NCBI GenBank assembly: GCA_030849065.1
Contig: JASAON010001503.1
Location: forward strand, 1-42,433
Origin: Jaenimonas drosophilae
Taxonomy: Eukaryota > Euglenozoa > Kinetoplastea > Trypanosomatida > Trypanosomatidae
Reading direction: 5' to 3'
Length of the DNA: 42,433 bases
The position numbers were made by a program, and so were the translations under genes. Numbering within the stretch: position 1 is the stretch's first letter; each line of letters begins with the position of its first letter. Positions 1 through 10,500 of this stretch are shown in pieces. Below the pieces are notes generated by a model. The model ran no database searches. It was not told the origin of the DNA and saw only the letters and a list, made by a program, of their open reading frames with translations.

Positions 1-791
1 GAATCTCAAAAATTGGAGGTTCAATCCACCTCCTCAGTGAACGCACACACACACACAGACATAAACCATCTGCCCTCGCACAGATGGTACCGAATATGGA
101 AGAGAGTACTTTTTGGATGAACAGCGTTACGAAAATTTGATGTTAGACTAGTTTCGATTGATTTGATTGAGTTCTTTTTTTGTGTTTGTCTGATTGGTGC
201 GTGCTTCTTTTCGTGGTTGAGCACACCCAAGCTATGCATCCATTGAAGTTGCCCTTGCGAAGATGGGAGGTCAATAGTCGTTGGGACTTTGGTGAATGCA
301 ACGCTCCTGGAAACAGCAGAAGCTAAGATTCCACTTCTTCGTGTTAATTGGATTGATGTGACCATGAGTCTGCTCCCTTCCTTCAATATATCTGCATTTG
401 TTGGGCACACACACACCTTCTCTCTCTCATGTTCTGTGTTCCCGTCAAAGTATTGTCGTGGTTCCCCTTCTCAATCCGTGCCAATGTGGTGTCTGGCCTC
501 TGAAAAAAAAGAATTCGATGAATGAGCATCTCTCTCTCGGACGGTGAGCCTCAAGACCTTTCCTTCGACCAGCATTATGAGCAATGCAAAAGTCCCACTA
601 CACAATTCTTTGATCATCTCCTGCACATCATTGAAACTTCAGCACACCCGTGATGTCGTCACGTGCGCTTCACTTCTCCACTCCTTTTATCTTGTGCATT
701 AGATCTTCGTACAGCACGAAAATTCTTCAACTTTGCATAATCATCATCCATTCGTGTCGTTGTTTATTCACCCTACTTCATTGTACTTAGC
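1..791. other. Intergenic/UTR sequence upstream of the first gene
   Basis: I see no convincing gene here. The stretch holds CA/GT-rich simple sequence (about 42-57 and 403-416) and pyrimidine-rich tracts typical of processing signals between genes of a polycistronic unit. Small reading frames exist on both strands but are composition-driven and lack family resemblance. The last 120 bases probably contain the trans-splice acceptor and leader of the gene starting at 792. Confidence 0.6.
668..702 (+). promoter_or_regulatory. Candidate spliced-leader acceptor for the 792 gene
   Basis: A pyrimidine-rich run (CTTCACTTCTCCACTCC and following T-rich bases) ends in ATTAG with the AG at 701-702. It would give a leader of about 90 bases before the ATG at 792. 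A second AG at 789-790, one base before the ATG, is possible but would leave almost no leader. The trans-splicing context is inferred from the organism type. Confidence 0.45.
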
Positions 792-1772
792 ATGGATGAC
801 CACGTCACACCTCACCTCCACATTGGTGGGGCACGCCGACAACCAGTAGGCCGGGCCACTTTTGTTGCCTCCGACTCTGACTCCTCCTTCACGGAAGAGG
901 ATGACCGTGCGAGCGTGGAAGTCTCCGGCAACCCCACCAACACCGCGCAACGTCAGTCATCCTTCGCAAAACAAGCGTCCACCGCATCCATGATTGGGCA
1001 GCCACGCACTAACAGGCGTGGCATAGGAAAAGAAGATGACGACGTAGCGCAGTCACCACCCATGCCTGGCCACGACACTGTCAAGGTTGAGGCGTCTCAG
1101 AGTGGCTCCGTCAAGCCACGTGCGGTGAGGCTGTGCAGCACAGAGGAGGTGCACCCGATGTCTGCCTTGCGTAATGGGCATTCGGCTTCCACCGGCTCGA
1201 TGGTCCTCGGCGGATCAACCGTCGCTCCGCGGGATGGATCATTGATGCGTGAGGGGAACAGCCGTAGTGCTACTGCAGTGGACCGTGTTGCGGCTGCACA
1301 CCCGTCGTCTTCGTCCGTTGAGCCACTGACTTCGTTTGAGGAGGTTCAGCGCTCCGCGAATGCAGTGCAACGTCCTCCGGAGCCGCAAGAGGAGGCCATT
1401 GTCTTCCGCCATGGAGCACCAACCTTTTCTGGTGATGTGGTGGTCCCCTGCTTTGAGGCTGGGGATGGTGTGCTGTACCTCCTCGCTGACCGCGCCACTG
1501 GACGGCGTGGCTACTACAATGACAGCCGTGATGATGCGATGGAGGTGAGGTTTGTGTTGAGCGCCAAGAGCCGCATCTCCCCACTGGGGAAGGTACGCCT
1601 GACCCTGGATGAGGCACGTGGCCGCTTCTCTGGCGAGGTTGTCGTTCCGCCACATTCGACGGAAATGGTGTGGGTGGGTCATGTGGAGGGTGAGCAAATG
1701 AAGTACTGCCTGCACCACCCCACAACCAGTCATATCCGCCACACCCTGAATTCTACGGAATCTCTTCACTGA
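792..1772 (+). CDS. Soluble DUF1935-domain protein with L-x-S-x-E-E motifs
   Basis: This 326-residue protein has no signal peptide or membrane segment. Residues 1-200 are Ser/Thr/Arg-rich and probably disordered. They include two copies of the window's recurring motif, LCSTEEVHP (about 114-122) and EPLTSFEEV (about 177-185). Residues about 214-306 form a DUF1935 domain: a CFE start, GVLYLLAD, the YYND signature, VRFVLSAKSRISPLG and a GHVEGEQMKY end. DUF1935 is known from kinetoplastid calpain-like and small membrane- or cytoskeleton-associated proteins; its biochemical role is unclear. There is no calpain protease domain. The linker motif matches the EEV flavour of the receptor gene that follows, so I infer a functional pair. 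The ATG at 792 is the first in frame. The family call is confident; the function is unknown. Confidence 0.85.
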   Translation: MDDHVTPHLHIGGARRQPVGRATFVASDSDSSFTEEDDRASVEVSGNPTNTAQRQSSFAKQASTASMIGQPRTNRRGIGKEDDDVAQSPPMPGHDTVKVEASQSGSVKPRAVRLCSTEEVHPMSALRNGHSASTGSMVLGGSTVAPRDGSLMREGNSRSATAVDRVAAAHPSSSSVEPLTSFEEVQRSANAVQRPPEPQEEAIVFRHGAPTFSGDVVVPCFEAGDGVLYLLADRATGRRGYYNDSRDDAMEVRFVLSAKSRISPLGKVRLTLDEARGRFSGEVVVPPHSTEMVWVGHVEGEQMKYCLHHPTTSHIRHTLNSTESLH

Positions 1773-2058
1773 TTGAATGCCTTCGTGACTCATTGGAAAG
1801 AGTACCCATCATACCCTCACATAAATGAACGTATATCCATGAACCTTTGTGCCACTGGACCACAACTACATGTAAGAGTTGCATCAGTGTTCTTTTTCAT
1901 GGCTCAAGCCCTTGTTGTTGACTTAACCCTATGGCTCTCTGTTGATCTTGGCGCAGGTATGAGACGAAGTGGTGTTTGGTTGCGTTCCCTGTAGTGTACC
2001 TTGTGGTGTTGGTTCGATTGTTGCTTGTTGTGCCTGAGTATGATGCTGTGAAGAGGTC

Positions 2059-2292
2059 ATGATGATCAGGAACAACAGGTTGTTGTTTTTTTCTCGTATC
2101 GCCTCCCTTTGTTTTACCGTAAATGTTCTTTGTTTTCCGTGGAGTTCAGCAGTTCCACCTCAACTACCCATTATCACTGTTGCTTCAATTTCTTCTGACG
2201 GTGGACGTGCTGTGTGCTCCACCTTGGCAATTAGGCGTCGGTCGTGTAAGCGAATGTTCGGGTGGGGCATTTATTCCACCTTGGCAATGTGA
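2059..2292 (+). pseudogene. Possible relic of a receptor ectodomain N-terminus
   Basis: A 77-codon frame starts with a basic then hydrophobic leader and continues PQLPIITVASISSDGGRAVC. The downstream receptor begins its mature part with QPTITVVTLHDGNMAC. The DNA also matches at 15 of 16 bases (CCCATTATCACTGTTG here, CCCACTATCACTGTTG in the receptor). The frame then ends, with no cyclase, linker or DUF1935 region following. It could be a truncated paralogue left by unequal exchange or a chance frame in a spacer. The resemblance is short, so confidence is low. Confidence 0.22.
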
Positions 2293-2516
2293 AACCATTC
2301 CATGCCCCTTTTCATCTTCTCTTCAATCTCCACATTCATTCATAGAGACCCGTTGTGCTAGATCACCTTCTCGCTCTTTTTTTTTGTTTCTTCCACGGGT
2401 GGAAGTGTTCTTCATTGCGTAAGTGTACGGGGTTGGTATACTAAATCATTATTGATATCCATTGCGTGCGTCATAGCACAAGGATTCACTCGCGCAATCT
2501 CCATTGGCTTCTCCGA

Positions 2517-2559
2517 CCCCCTCTCTCTTTCTTACTGGGGGCCTGACTTCATTCTGTAG
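2517..2559 (+). promoter_or_regulatory. Candidate spliced-leader acceptor for the first receptor gene
   Basis: A C/T-rich run (CCCCCTCTCTCTTTCTTACT) and a second short T-rich stretch end in CTGTAG, with the AG at 2558-2559. It lies five bases before the ATG at 2565, so the leader would be very short unless an upstream AG is used. Confidence 0.4.
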
Positions 2560-2564
2560 AGAAG

Positions 2565-5500
2565 ATGGCACCCTCGTCGTCATGGAGGGCCAACGTCGTC
2601 GGTTTGGTCGTACTTACCTGGTTGATGGTGGTGCACGCGCAACCCACTATCACTGTTGTTACACTTCACGACGGTAACATGGCCTGTCTGAACTCACCCA
2701 TTTCGGGGGTCCTCACGGAGATGACCTCGGACGTGGAGTTAAAGAAGCTACTTACGCAATCGTTTGTTTCCAGTACTGCGACTGACGCAGCCGCGTGCGA
2801 CAGCTGGCAGCACAACGCTAGTGATTCACACACCTCTATTGTGAGTGGTGTCATTCCAGATTCCTTCGCAATCTCAAACAATCTCATTGTGATGGACCCC
2901 ATCAATTTAACCTCAGGTCTGCACCAATCCAACAACAACTTCATCTACCTCTTTGCTGTTCTGGAGCAGCAGCTGCACATGGCCGCTTACTACTGCAAGA
3001 ATGAGCACATCAATGCCGCAGATATCCGTATACTCATCCGCAGCAGCAGCAACAGTGGTGCCATCAGTGCTGCTGCTAAAGCTGCCTTCGCGTACTACGG
3101 CATTGCGCTTCCGTCGTCATCGCTGGTTGCATCGTCTGCCACCATCACCGATGAGCTGCTGACCACCGGCTTCACCTTTGTGGTGGGTCTTGCCACGTCT
3201 GACGTTGCCCCACTTGTGTCCTTCCTGGATACCCAAATCGCTGCCACGGTGATGGTGGACTTCNACCCAAATCGCTGCCACGGTGATGGTGGACTTCGAC
3301 GACTTGACGCTTCTCTACGACACCTTTGTGACGTCCTTTGGCACGGTGGTGAAGCCCTCCATGTCACGGCTTCTCTACGCCACCAACCTGCCTCGCTGGA
3401 CGAACGCATCAATACCAAACACGATGGTTGCCGTTCCTTCAAGCACGACCGGCGCTGGGGATGATGTGATGGAGATGTTCTTCGCTCACATGCCACATGT
3501 GTATCACTCCCCAGCAGGTCTTCGGGCATTCACAATGATGCTCTTTGCAGATGCCGTCGTGGAAGCTGCTGGAGCACACAACACAAGTGACGTGATTAAC
3601 TTTATTTATAAGTCAGGTGGCTTCGATGTTGCTGGGCAGCACTACGGTACGTTTTCCACAGCCTGTGCAGCCCCTGTTGCTCAAGGTGCTACTTGTGCCA
3701 AAAATGTTGGTGCGATGCAACTCAGGATGTTTTCCTATGCGGGTGCTGTGGTGGGTGGTGTGTTCCATGCCAACACCCCTGTTGGTGTGCCCAGTGCTGA
3801 TGCCCCGGATGAAGTGAACTCCGACAAGAACATATTCTTGTGGGCTATTCTGGGAGTTATTGGCTTGATGCTTGTGCTTCTTGTGATACTCCTCTTCATG
3901 TGCTGCTGCTACGGTCAAGAGGACGACAAGGATGAGGTGACGGTGGTTGTGGTTCAGAAGCCCAACGGAGATGATGAGGGTGTTCTACAGGGCTTGATGC
4001 GTGGGCTCATTGCCCAGGATGGATGCAAGACGGATGAATCTGGCGCACTGTGGGTCCTGTTGGCTGCCTCTCCCTTGGCAGCCATCAAATTTGCGGAGAA
4101 GCTACGTACATCAGTGGCAGAGGTGGTGTCGGAGTCCATCCATCCCGTCATGGTGGGCATTCACACGGGTCCGGTGAGTGGTGACGCGGCTCCACCCGCG
4201 GGGATGTCAAAGGACTTTGCCGGTTGTGCGGAGGTCGTGGCTGTGGCCCAGTCCACTGCATCCATGTGTGATGGCACCCAATTTCTTGTTACCTCTGAAA
4301 CTCACGGCCTCCTCACTCCTGGTGAGTGCAAGATGTATGGAATAGTGCACCACCGCAGCTGCCGCATCTCTGGCACAACGATGGAGATTTACCAACTTTG
4401 TGGAACCGATGAACCGGCCAAGGACAATGAAGATCCGCTGACGCGCCATACCGACGTGGTGGACGCGGACGGCAACACGGAATCCATGGATGTGGATAGG
4501 CACCTGCCACCGCCCCTCTCCAGTGAGGAGGTACGTGTGCGTGGAGAGGCGCAATCTACCATGGTCATGGTTCCTGAGCCCCTGACGACAGTGGAGGTGA
4601 TGCCACGTCGCGGGGAAGATGGTGCAGTGGTCGAGGAGGTAGTGCCGTTGCAGAGCTGGGAGAGCGTGGCAGCTGCGGCACCACCCCCTGTGAAGATTGT
4701 GGAGCCACTTCAAAGTTTTGAGGAGATTAAACCTGGTGGCGAGCGGAGAGTGATGGCAGCCCCCATTGACGACGGCAGGCCACCCACACCGCTCTGCAGC
4801 TTCGAAGTGGTGAAGCCCGACGGTCGGCGCACACTGGTGTCTGAGAAGGTGGAGGAAGGCCCTATGGCAGCACTTCACAGCTACGAGGAGGTCAAGCCCA
4901 CGGGAGAGCGTTACGCACATGCGCCTGCCGTCAAAGCAAACGAGGATGCCACGGTTGTGCCGGCTCTTCACAGCTATGAGGAGGTCAAGCCACGAACTTC
5001 CGAGGGAGCTCTCGTGAAGAAAGTAGAAGAAGCACTACCAGTACCATCAGCAGATCCTGAGGAGATCGTTCCTCTGGAGAGCTTCGAGGAGGTGCTTCCC
5101 CGCTCCGTTGTGCGTGAGGACGCATCTGCACGTGCGCCATCAAGGACGGATGAAGCAGCGCGACTTGCGTCGTCCATCTCAAGAACCGTCGCAGTGGATG
5201 AGCCATCGACCCCACTGGAGAGCTGGGAGTGTGTTCCGTCCAGCCATGTATCACGCAGACGCGTCACCTACGTCAGCGCTGGTGCCCAGACTGAAGAGGG
5301 CATGTACGTACCTCCAGCCTCCACACGCGAGCTTCAAAGTGGTGTCATGGCGGAACGGCGAGATGCTCGAGAAGAAGCCGCGACTGTGGGCGCTGCCCAC
5401 AACGAACACACGTCGGGGGTGTCGGGGCAAGATGAGGTGGCCAACACAGCTTCTCCAGAGAAGGTCCAGACTAGGGTGGTGCCTGATGTGGCCAGTAACG

Positions 5501-6690
5501 TCATGGAGGAAGAGACGGAGGCGAAACACATTCCTGAAGAGCCGGTGGAACAGCTTCATGATAAGGAATCTCAACGTGCTAGCGTACACAGTGAGCGAGA
5601 CCCGACAGAACCTGAAGGGATGCCCACGGAGGACGCCGCCGCTCAGTCCGTCACGCACCCCCCAGCGGAGGATGCAGCACCGGAACTTGATGTGGTGGAG
5701 GCACCTCTCAACCAAGGAGCTCACACATCCCCTGAACGCTATGCTACTTCACAGGACTCCGCCCCATTCCGCGATCCAAGCTCCGCTGACGAAGCCCCTG
5801 AGGAGGAGAGTGGCACCCACGAAGAAGCTACGGCGCATGTACCTGAGCCAGTCGAGGCCCAGGTGGAAGAATGCATCGGTGAAGACGTGCACGAGCAGCC
5901 CTTCGAAGCATCTCATGAGGCCTCCATGGACCAACTCCCCGAGGAACACTCTCCGGCACGCACGGGACGCTCACACGAGGATGAACCCGCGGACGAATAT
6001 GTTGAAATTCATGCGGCTCCTGTGAAGGGGGCCGAGGAAAACCTTCTGAAGGAGGTTGTGCAGGACCACGATGATACGGAGGAGGTTCATCACAGTGCGG
6101 TGGAGGAGCCACCCGCCGAGCAGGAAAAATGTGCCACACCTTTTGCCGATGACAACGATGCCCACATGGCTCCATCCCGCAGGACCCCCGAGGTGGCGGA
6201 GGAAGATGTGGCGGCAGCACAGGCAGAAGAGCTGCGACGCATATCTGGAGGTGAAGTGGCTCCTTCTGTTCCGGCGAGCCACATGCCTCCGCGTCGGATC
6301 GCAGAGAACGCCGCACTTGTGGAACCCGCCGCTGGTCCAGCCGCCTCACCCTTTGTGCGTGGCCGGCCCACCGCCGTTGGAGATAAGATGGTTCCCTGTT
6401 TTGAGGTGGAGAATGGTCTGTTGTTCCGCATCACTGACTCCGAAAGTGGCAAGTGGGGCTTCTACAATGACACGGATGAGTACATCATGCACGTGCGCTT
6501 CTCCTTGGGCAGGAAGAGTCGTGTGGTTCCGCTTGGATCGATGGTGATCCAGGAAGACCCAGAGACGGGCCGCTTTGAAGGAGAGGTGATGCTGCACCCT
6601 GGATGCACAGAGATGGTCTTCATGGGTCATGTCAATGGCCACCGCATGCGCTACTACGCCATCCCAACCTCACGTGAGTGCCACGCCTGA
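2565..6690 (+). CDS. Receptor-like pseudo-cyclase with C-terminal DUF1935 domain (frame split by assembly N)
   Basis: As given, the frame breaks at 3264. Counting the duplicated 33 bases once (34 fewer bases with the N) gives one continuous 1363-residue protein. A signal peptide ends near VHA-Q (25/26). An ectodomain to about 410 resembles the periplasmic-binding-like ectodomain of trypanosomatid receptor adenylate cyclases. One membrane segment follows at about 411-435 (LWAILGVIGLMLVLLVILLF), then a CCC cluster. Residues about 445-603 keep the C-terminal half of a class III cyclase fold (VGIHTGPVSG, then GCAEVVAVAQSTASMCDGTQFLVT), but the metal-binding aspartate motifs are gone, so I predict no cyclase activity. 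Nine L-x-S-x-E-E-like motifs lie at about 636-880. A Glu-rich disordered linker runs to about 1250. DUF1935 at about 1262-1355 has FYND and VRFSLGRKSRVVPLG. The domain order is seen; the receptor role is inferred. Confidence 0.85.
3231..3297. other. Unmerged assembly overlap: 33-bp direct duplication around a single N
   Basis: Bases 3231-3263 and 3265-3297 are identical, with the window's only N at 3264 between them. Dropping one copy and the N removes 34 bases and restores the receptor reading frame. The merged protein then aligns through this point with the paralogue at 12113-15862 (PLVSFLD...VMVDFDDL against PLIVDFLE...VMISFDDL) with only a one-residue length difference. This fits two contigs joined without collapsing their overlap better than a biological frameshift. 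Confidence 0.9.
4504..5238 (+). repeat. Array of nine degenerate L-x-S-x-E-E motifs, EEV flavour
   Basis: Within the cytoplasmic linker of the first receptor the motif recurs at irregular spacing: LSSEEV, LTTVEVMP, LQSWESV, LQSFEEIKP, LCSFEVVKP, LHSYEEVKP twice, LESFEEVLP and LESWECVP. An aromatic residue usually sits before the acidic pair, and K/L/M-P follows. The sequence between copies is unrelated, so the motif itself appears to be what is conserved. Confidence 0.8.
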
Positions 6691-7517
6691 AACGTCTTCT
6701 TAACCATGTACGCAAGCATTCTGATATAGATTTGTTTTTCATGTCATTTTGTTTCCTGTATATGTATTCTAGCTTCAGCCCTCCTCTCTACCTCCACCTG
6801 AGTAGCCCTCGCACATCAGCGGGAGAATCTGATGAAGAGATGGGGTGCTATGATTTCTTTGTTCTTTGCCTCTCCTTGGTCATGTATATTGTGCGGCAGA
6901 CCACCACCATCAAGTTAACCACCCTCATTTTGTATGCATTCCGTGCGTGTTGGTGAATGAGTATTTGGTGTGTGGCTCCGACGCATGTTTCCAGGAGTTC
7001 TTAATCGATGCATGGGGATGAAAACGCTAACGTGTGCAACTCATCGCTCACACACCCAAGATCGCTCAACCTGCCCCATACACTAGTCATTGTAGATAGT
7101 GTGATGAGGAAGAGGGTAGCAGCACATGCTGTGTCGTAGCATGTGGTTGTTGTTGTGTTTTTTTCTTCATTCGTTCGTAAGTGTCTCACTTGACCTATTC
7201 CTCTGCCAGTGTTATGTCTGTGTTGTTTTTTTATGATTTGTGTTCTCATTTTTTCTGGTAGAGTGAATCCACATCGATGGACAATCACAACAAGTGACGG
7301 GAGTAGCCCCTGAATGCCAACGTGGAATGTGCGTGCCGCATCTCTTTGTTGTGTGTCTTTCTCTTATATTCTGTTTCTCGTCCTATACTTTCTTGCAATT
7401 CACCAGTGTTAGTACTTGTGTATCTGTGCGGTGGATGAAGGTATCCGCACAGCCAACACCTTCGCAGCCGAAAAACATCTTTGCTTCCCTGTGGTAGTGA
7501 GTAGATACGTGTACCCC
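6691..7517. other. Spacer between first receptor and second soluble gene
   Basis: The spacer is T-rich and A/T-homopolymer-rich, with no supported gene. The longest small frames are hydrophobic and cysteine-rich, as expected from T-rich sequence. The 3' part contains the candidate acceptor region of the gene starting at 7518 and a short upstream frame at 7435-7497. Confidence 0.55.
7341..7406 (+). promoter_or_regulatory. Candidate spliced-leader acceptor for the 7518 gene
   Basis: A long pyrimidine-rich tract (TCTCTTTG, then CTTTCTCTTATATTCTG and TTTCTCGTCC) ends in CACCAG, with the AG at 7405-7406. It leaves a leader of about 110 bases containing a 20-codon upstream frame (7435-7497). A weaker alternative AG at 7496-7497 would remove that frame. 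Either choice makes 7518 the first usable in-frame ATG. Confidence 0.45.
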
Positions 7518-10500
7518 ATGAACGAGGAGTACAACACGCACAATATATCCCCTGAGCGCGCTCAGCGGCGCAACAAGAAGAAGCGGAATCGCCGCCATCG
7601 TCAGCGAGAGGTGTATGTGCCACCAACACCGCTTCACAGCGAAGAACGTGTGAGTTGGTTCGATCGCGAGCCATCAACCCCGCCGGCTGCGGATGAACAT
7701 CCACGACATGCATCATTTGATGCTGCCGTTCCGGCTCTTTCGAGTGTGGAGGAGAAGCTTCATCGCCCTCACAGCGACGAGCCCGCTCAACGTAAACATC
7801 GCCATCGTCATTCGGTGGAGCCCGTAGACGCTCTCACGAGTGTGGAGGAGCGGCCGTGGCATCCGCACGTTCAGACCGCCTCCCGACGTTCATCATCACG
7901 AAAATCCTACGATGATCTCCATCAATCCATGAATTCTCTTCCACGGCCACTCACCAGCTTTGAAGAGCGCCCGCGCACCGCGATGGATGAGCGGCCGATC
8001 AGCAACGCCAGCAGAAACCGTGAGGCCCGACGCCGGCGCTCAAGCAGCATCCATCATCAGGCTCCACCTGCCCTCAGTAGCGTGGAGGAGCGACCGCCTA
8101 CGGTTCGTGATGTACGTCAACATCACCATCATCATCATGATTCAGATGAGGTTCTGAATGATGAGTATGCACCGCTCTACCTCTCCAGTGTGGAGGAGCG
8201 CGCACCACAACGGCGGCACACCTCCATCACCTCAGCGGTGCACGGCAACTCCCACGTGGAGGATGATCCTGTGCCACTGCACAGCGAGGAAGAGGTTCCG
8301 CGAAAGCGCCGCAAGCGTGCTCGTCGGAGGCGTAGCACAGCCAGCCGGCCCGAAGAGGAGGAGCGCCAGCAGCATGATGAGGTGATGGAGCCGTATGCGC
8401 GGCAACGTGAGGTGGTGGATGAGGAGAGAGCGGCAGCAGTACCTCCTGCGGATGACTTGGGAATGCAGGAGCTCGGCATCCTTCTCGCCCCACGGAGCCA
8501 CAACATCGTTGCGCACTCCACGCATCTACGCGACCGTGTGGCCTCTCAGCGGGAGCTCTCCTGTGAGATGGAGCGAAGCGCCAGCTTTGAAGCCAGCGAG
8601 GAGGAGGCAAGCGTCGAGGAGCGCCGACGCAGCTCCTGCGCATCGCTCAACCTTCGTCGGCCATCGACGATGGTCCATGCACGCGAACGTGAGCTCTGCG
8701 ATACGCCCAAGAATACCGCGGTGCTCGAGACATCCATGATGGAGGTATTATCGGCCAATGAGCACCTGAGTTGTGGCTTATTCAGCGACCGCTCAGAAGA
8801 TGTGGAGATGGGGGATGAGCGTGAGCTCGACAACGACGATGGCGAGGATGCCCATGTTGTGGGATCCTCACGCGCCATGGAGCAAACGCCTGTGTTGCCC
8901 ATGAATGAGAGGTCTATCGTGGTGGGGGAGCAGGAGATGCGTACCACCTCACCCGAGGCGAAGGAGATGATGGCCGATGCCATGATGGAGGCACACCATC
9001 ATGAAGAGGATGAACGTGCTGCACCAAAGGAGGCAGCCTTTGACGGAGAATCGTCGGTTAATATGGAGCAGGACCAGAGCATCTTGTGCGATCCTCGTGA
9101 ATCCATGATGTTTCAGAGTCTGGAGGAGAAGGCAGCTACGGAACAAGTTGCAGAGGAGGCCAACAATTTGGCGGAGCCCACTCGGCTGGAGCAGGATGAG
9201 GAGGCGGAGATGGAATCCACCACGGAGGCCGCCGACGACGTTGGCGAGTCATGTGTCCTGCGCCAGACTCCCCAACCTCCTCGCCAGAGTATCTGTGAGT
9301 ATACCGAAGTGGCGGAGATGGCCAGCAACGCCCCCGAAGAACCTGCTGAGCGTGAGGATGGTGGGCAGGACGCTCCGCTCGACGAAGAAGCTCATGGCGA
9401 TGTTGATAATGATGATATGATGGAGAAGGAAGAGGCCTACGTCGCTCATGAAGAGGGGGTGGATCTCAGTAGCAACGCTGCACCAGAGGCAGAAGAGCGC
9501 GAGACGACGGTGCAGCGCACTCCATCTCCCGTGGCGGTACATCCGGAGGATGCAGATGTGGCCCAAAGTGATGAGGTGGAGCTTCGTAGCAACGGTGCTG
9601 CCGAGGCAGAAGAGCATGTGGCAGATGCGTTGCGCGCCTCTCCCGAATACCCGTCTGAGAGCACCATCGAGGAGATGGATGAGGTGGTATTGCCACACAA
9701 CCCTACGGTGGAGCCGCGTGTGGAGCTCATTGGTGGCGAAGAAAACATTGACGATGATATACGCTCACCGCCCCGCTCGGCCGATGTGGCCGTGGATCGC
9801 GCGGCGAGCTACGAGCTCGATGCCACTGATGTGGAGGAAGCACCGATGCTCCACGGGGCGGCGTTGCGTAGCTCACCCATTCTTCCCATGTCAGTGGAGT
9901 GTGCGACGGCGGAGGAGTGCGTAGATGAGGAGGCGGAGGAAGATGTTCTCCCAGAGCGCTGCACCACTGCACCAACAGCTGAGGCCAGGCCACCAACTCC
10001 CATCGCGGAAGGAGATCATGATGATGTGGAGGAGAATGATGATGTAGCGGAGGAAGACGATGGCGTGCCGACTCCCGACGATGGCGCGGAGGGTTTTGGG
10101 CAGACGATGCCCTACCCAGAAGATGTGGAGGAGAAGCCCGTTGAGGAGCAGCTCCCCACGCTCTATTCAACGGATGAGATGCCTCCACGAGAGGTTGTGC
10201 CCCCACAGCGTGTGCCATCCGCCTCCATCACTTCCTCCGCCGCTCTTCAACGCTACATGACGCCCGTGAGCTTCGCGCACGGCTACCCCGCCATGATGGG
10301 TGATGGCATCCGCAAGGTGCTCGACGTTGGGGATGGAGCTCTCTATCGCATCATGGATAGCCAAACAAGCACCTGGGCATACTACAACGACAGTGCGCAC
10401 TACACCATGCACGTACGCTTCTCTCTCGGTAGCCGGAGTGTGGTGGAGCCCCTCGGCAACACCATGATGGTGATGGATCCCTCCACGGGCCGCTTCAACG

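Larger units (their letters stand above)
1773..2564. other. Spacer between the first soluble gene and the first receptor gene
   Basis: This 0.8-kb spacer has no strong gene. A 77-codon frame at 2059-2292 begins with a hydrophobic stretch and then shows residues resembling the mature start of the downstream receptor (see findings). A 14-base direct repeat, TCCACCTTGGCAAT, occurs at 2218-2231 and 2275-2288. The 3' end is C/T-rich and leads to an acceptor next to the ATG at 2565. Confidence 0.5.

Noticed and set aside
14..34. Box-B-like GGTTCAATCC suggesting a tRNA 3' half
   Set aside because: The flanking stem closes a 9-base loop rather than the 7-base T loop, and no acceptor stem follows.
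2565..3464. A separate 299-residue secreted protein
   Set aside because: Its last 60 or so residues come from reading out of frame after the N. Merging the duplicated 33 bases joins it to the downstream receptor frame.
5108..6025. 305-codon + strand frame inside the first receptor gene
   Set aside because: It lies in another frame of the stop-poor, repeat-rich linker, is Arg/Pro-rich without pattern, and has no family resemblance.
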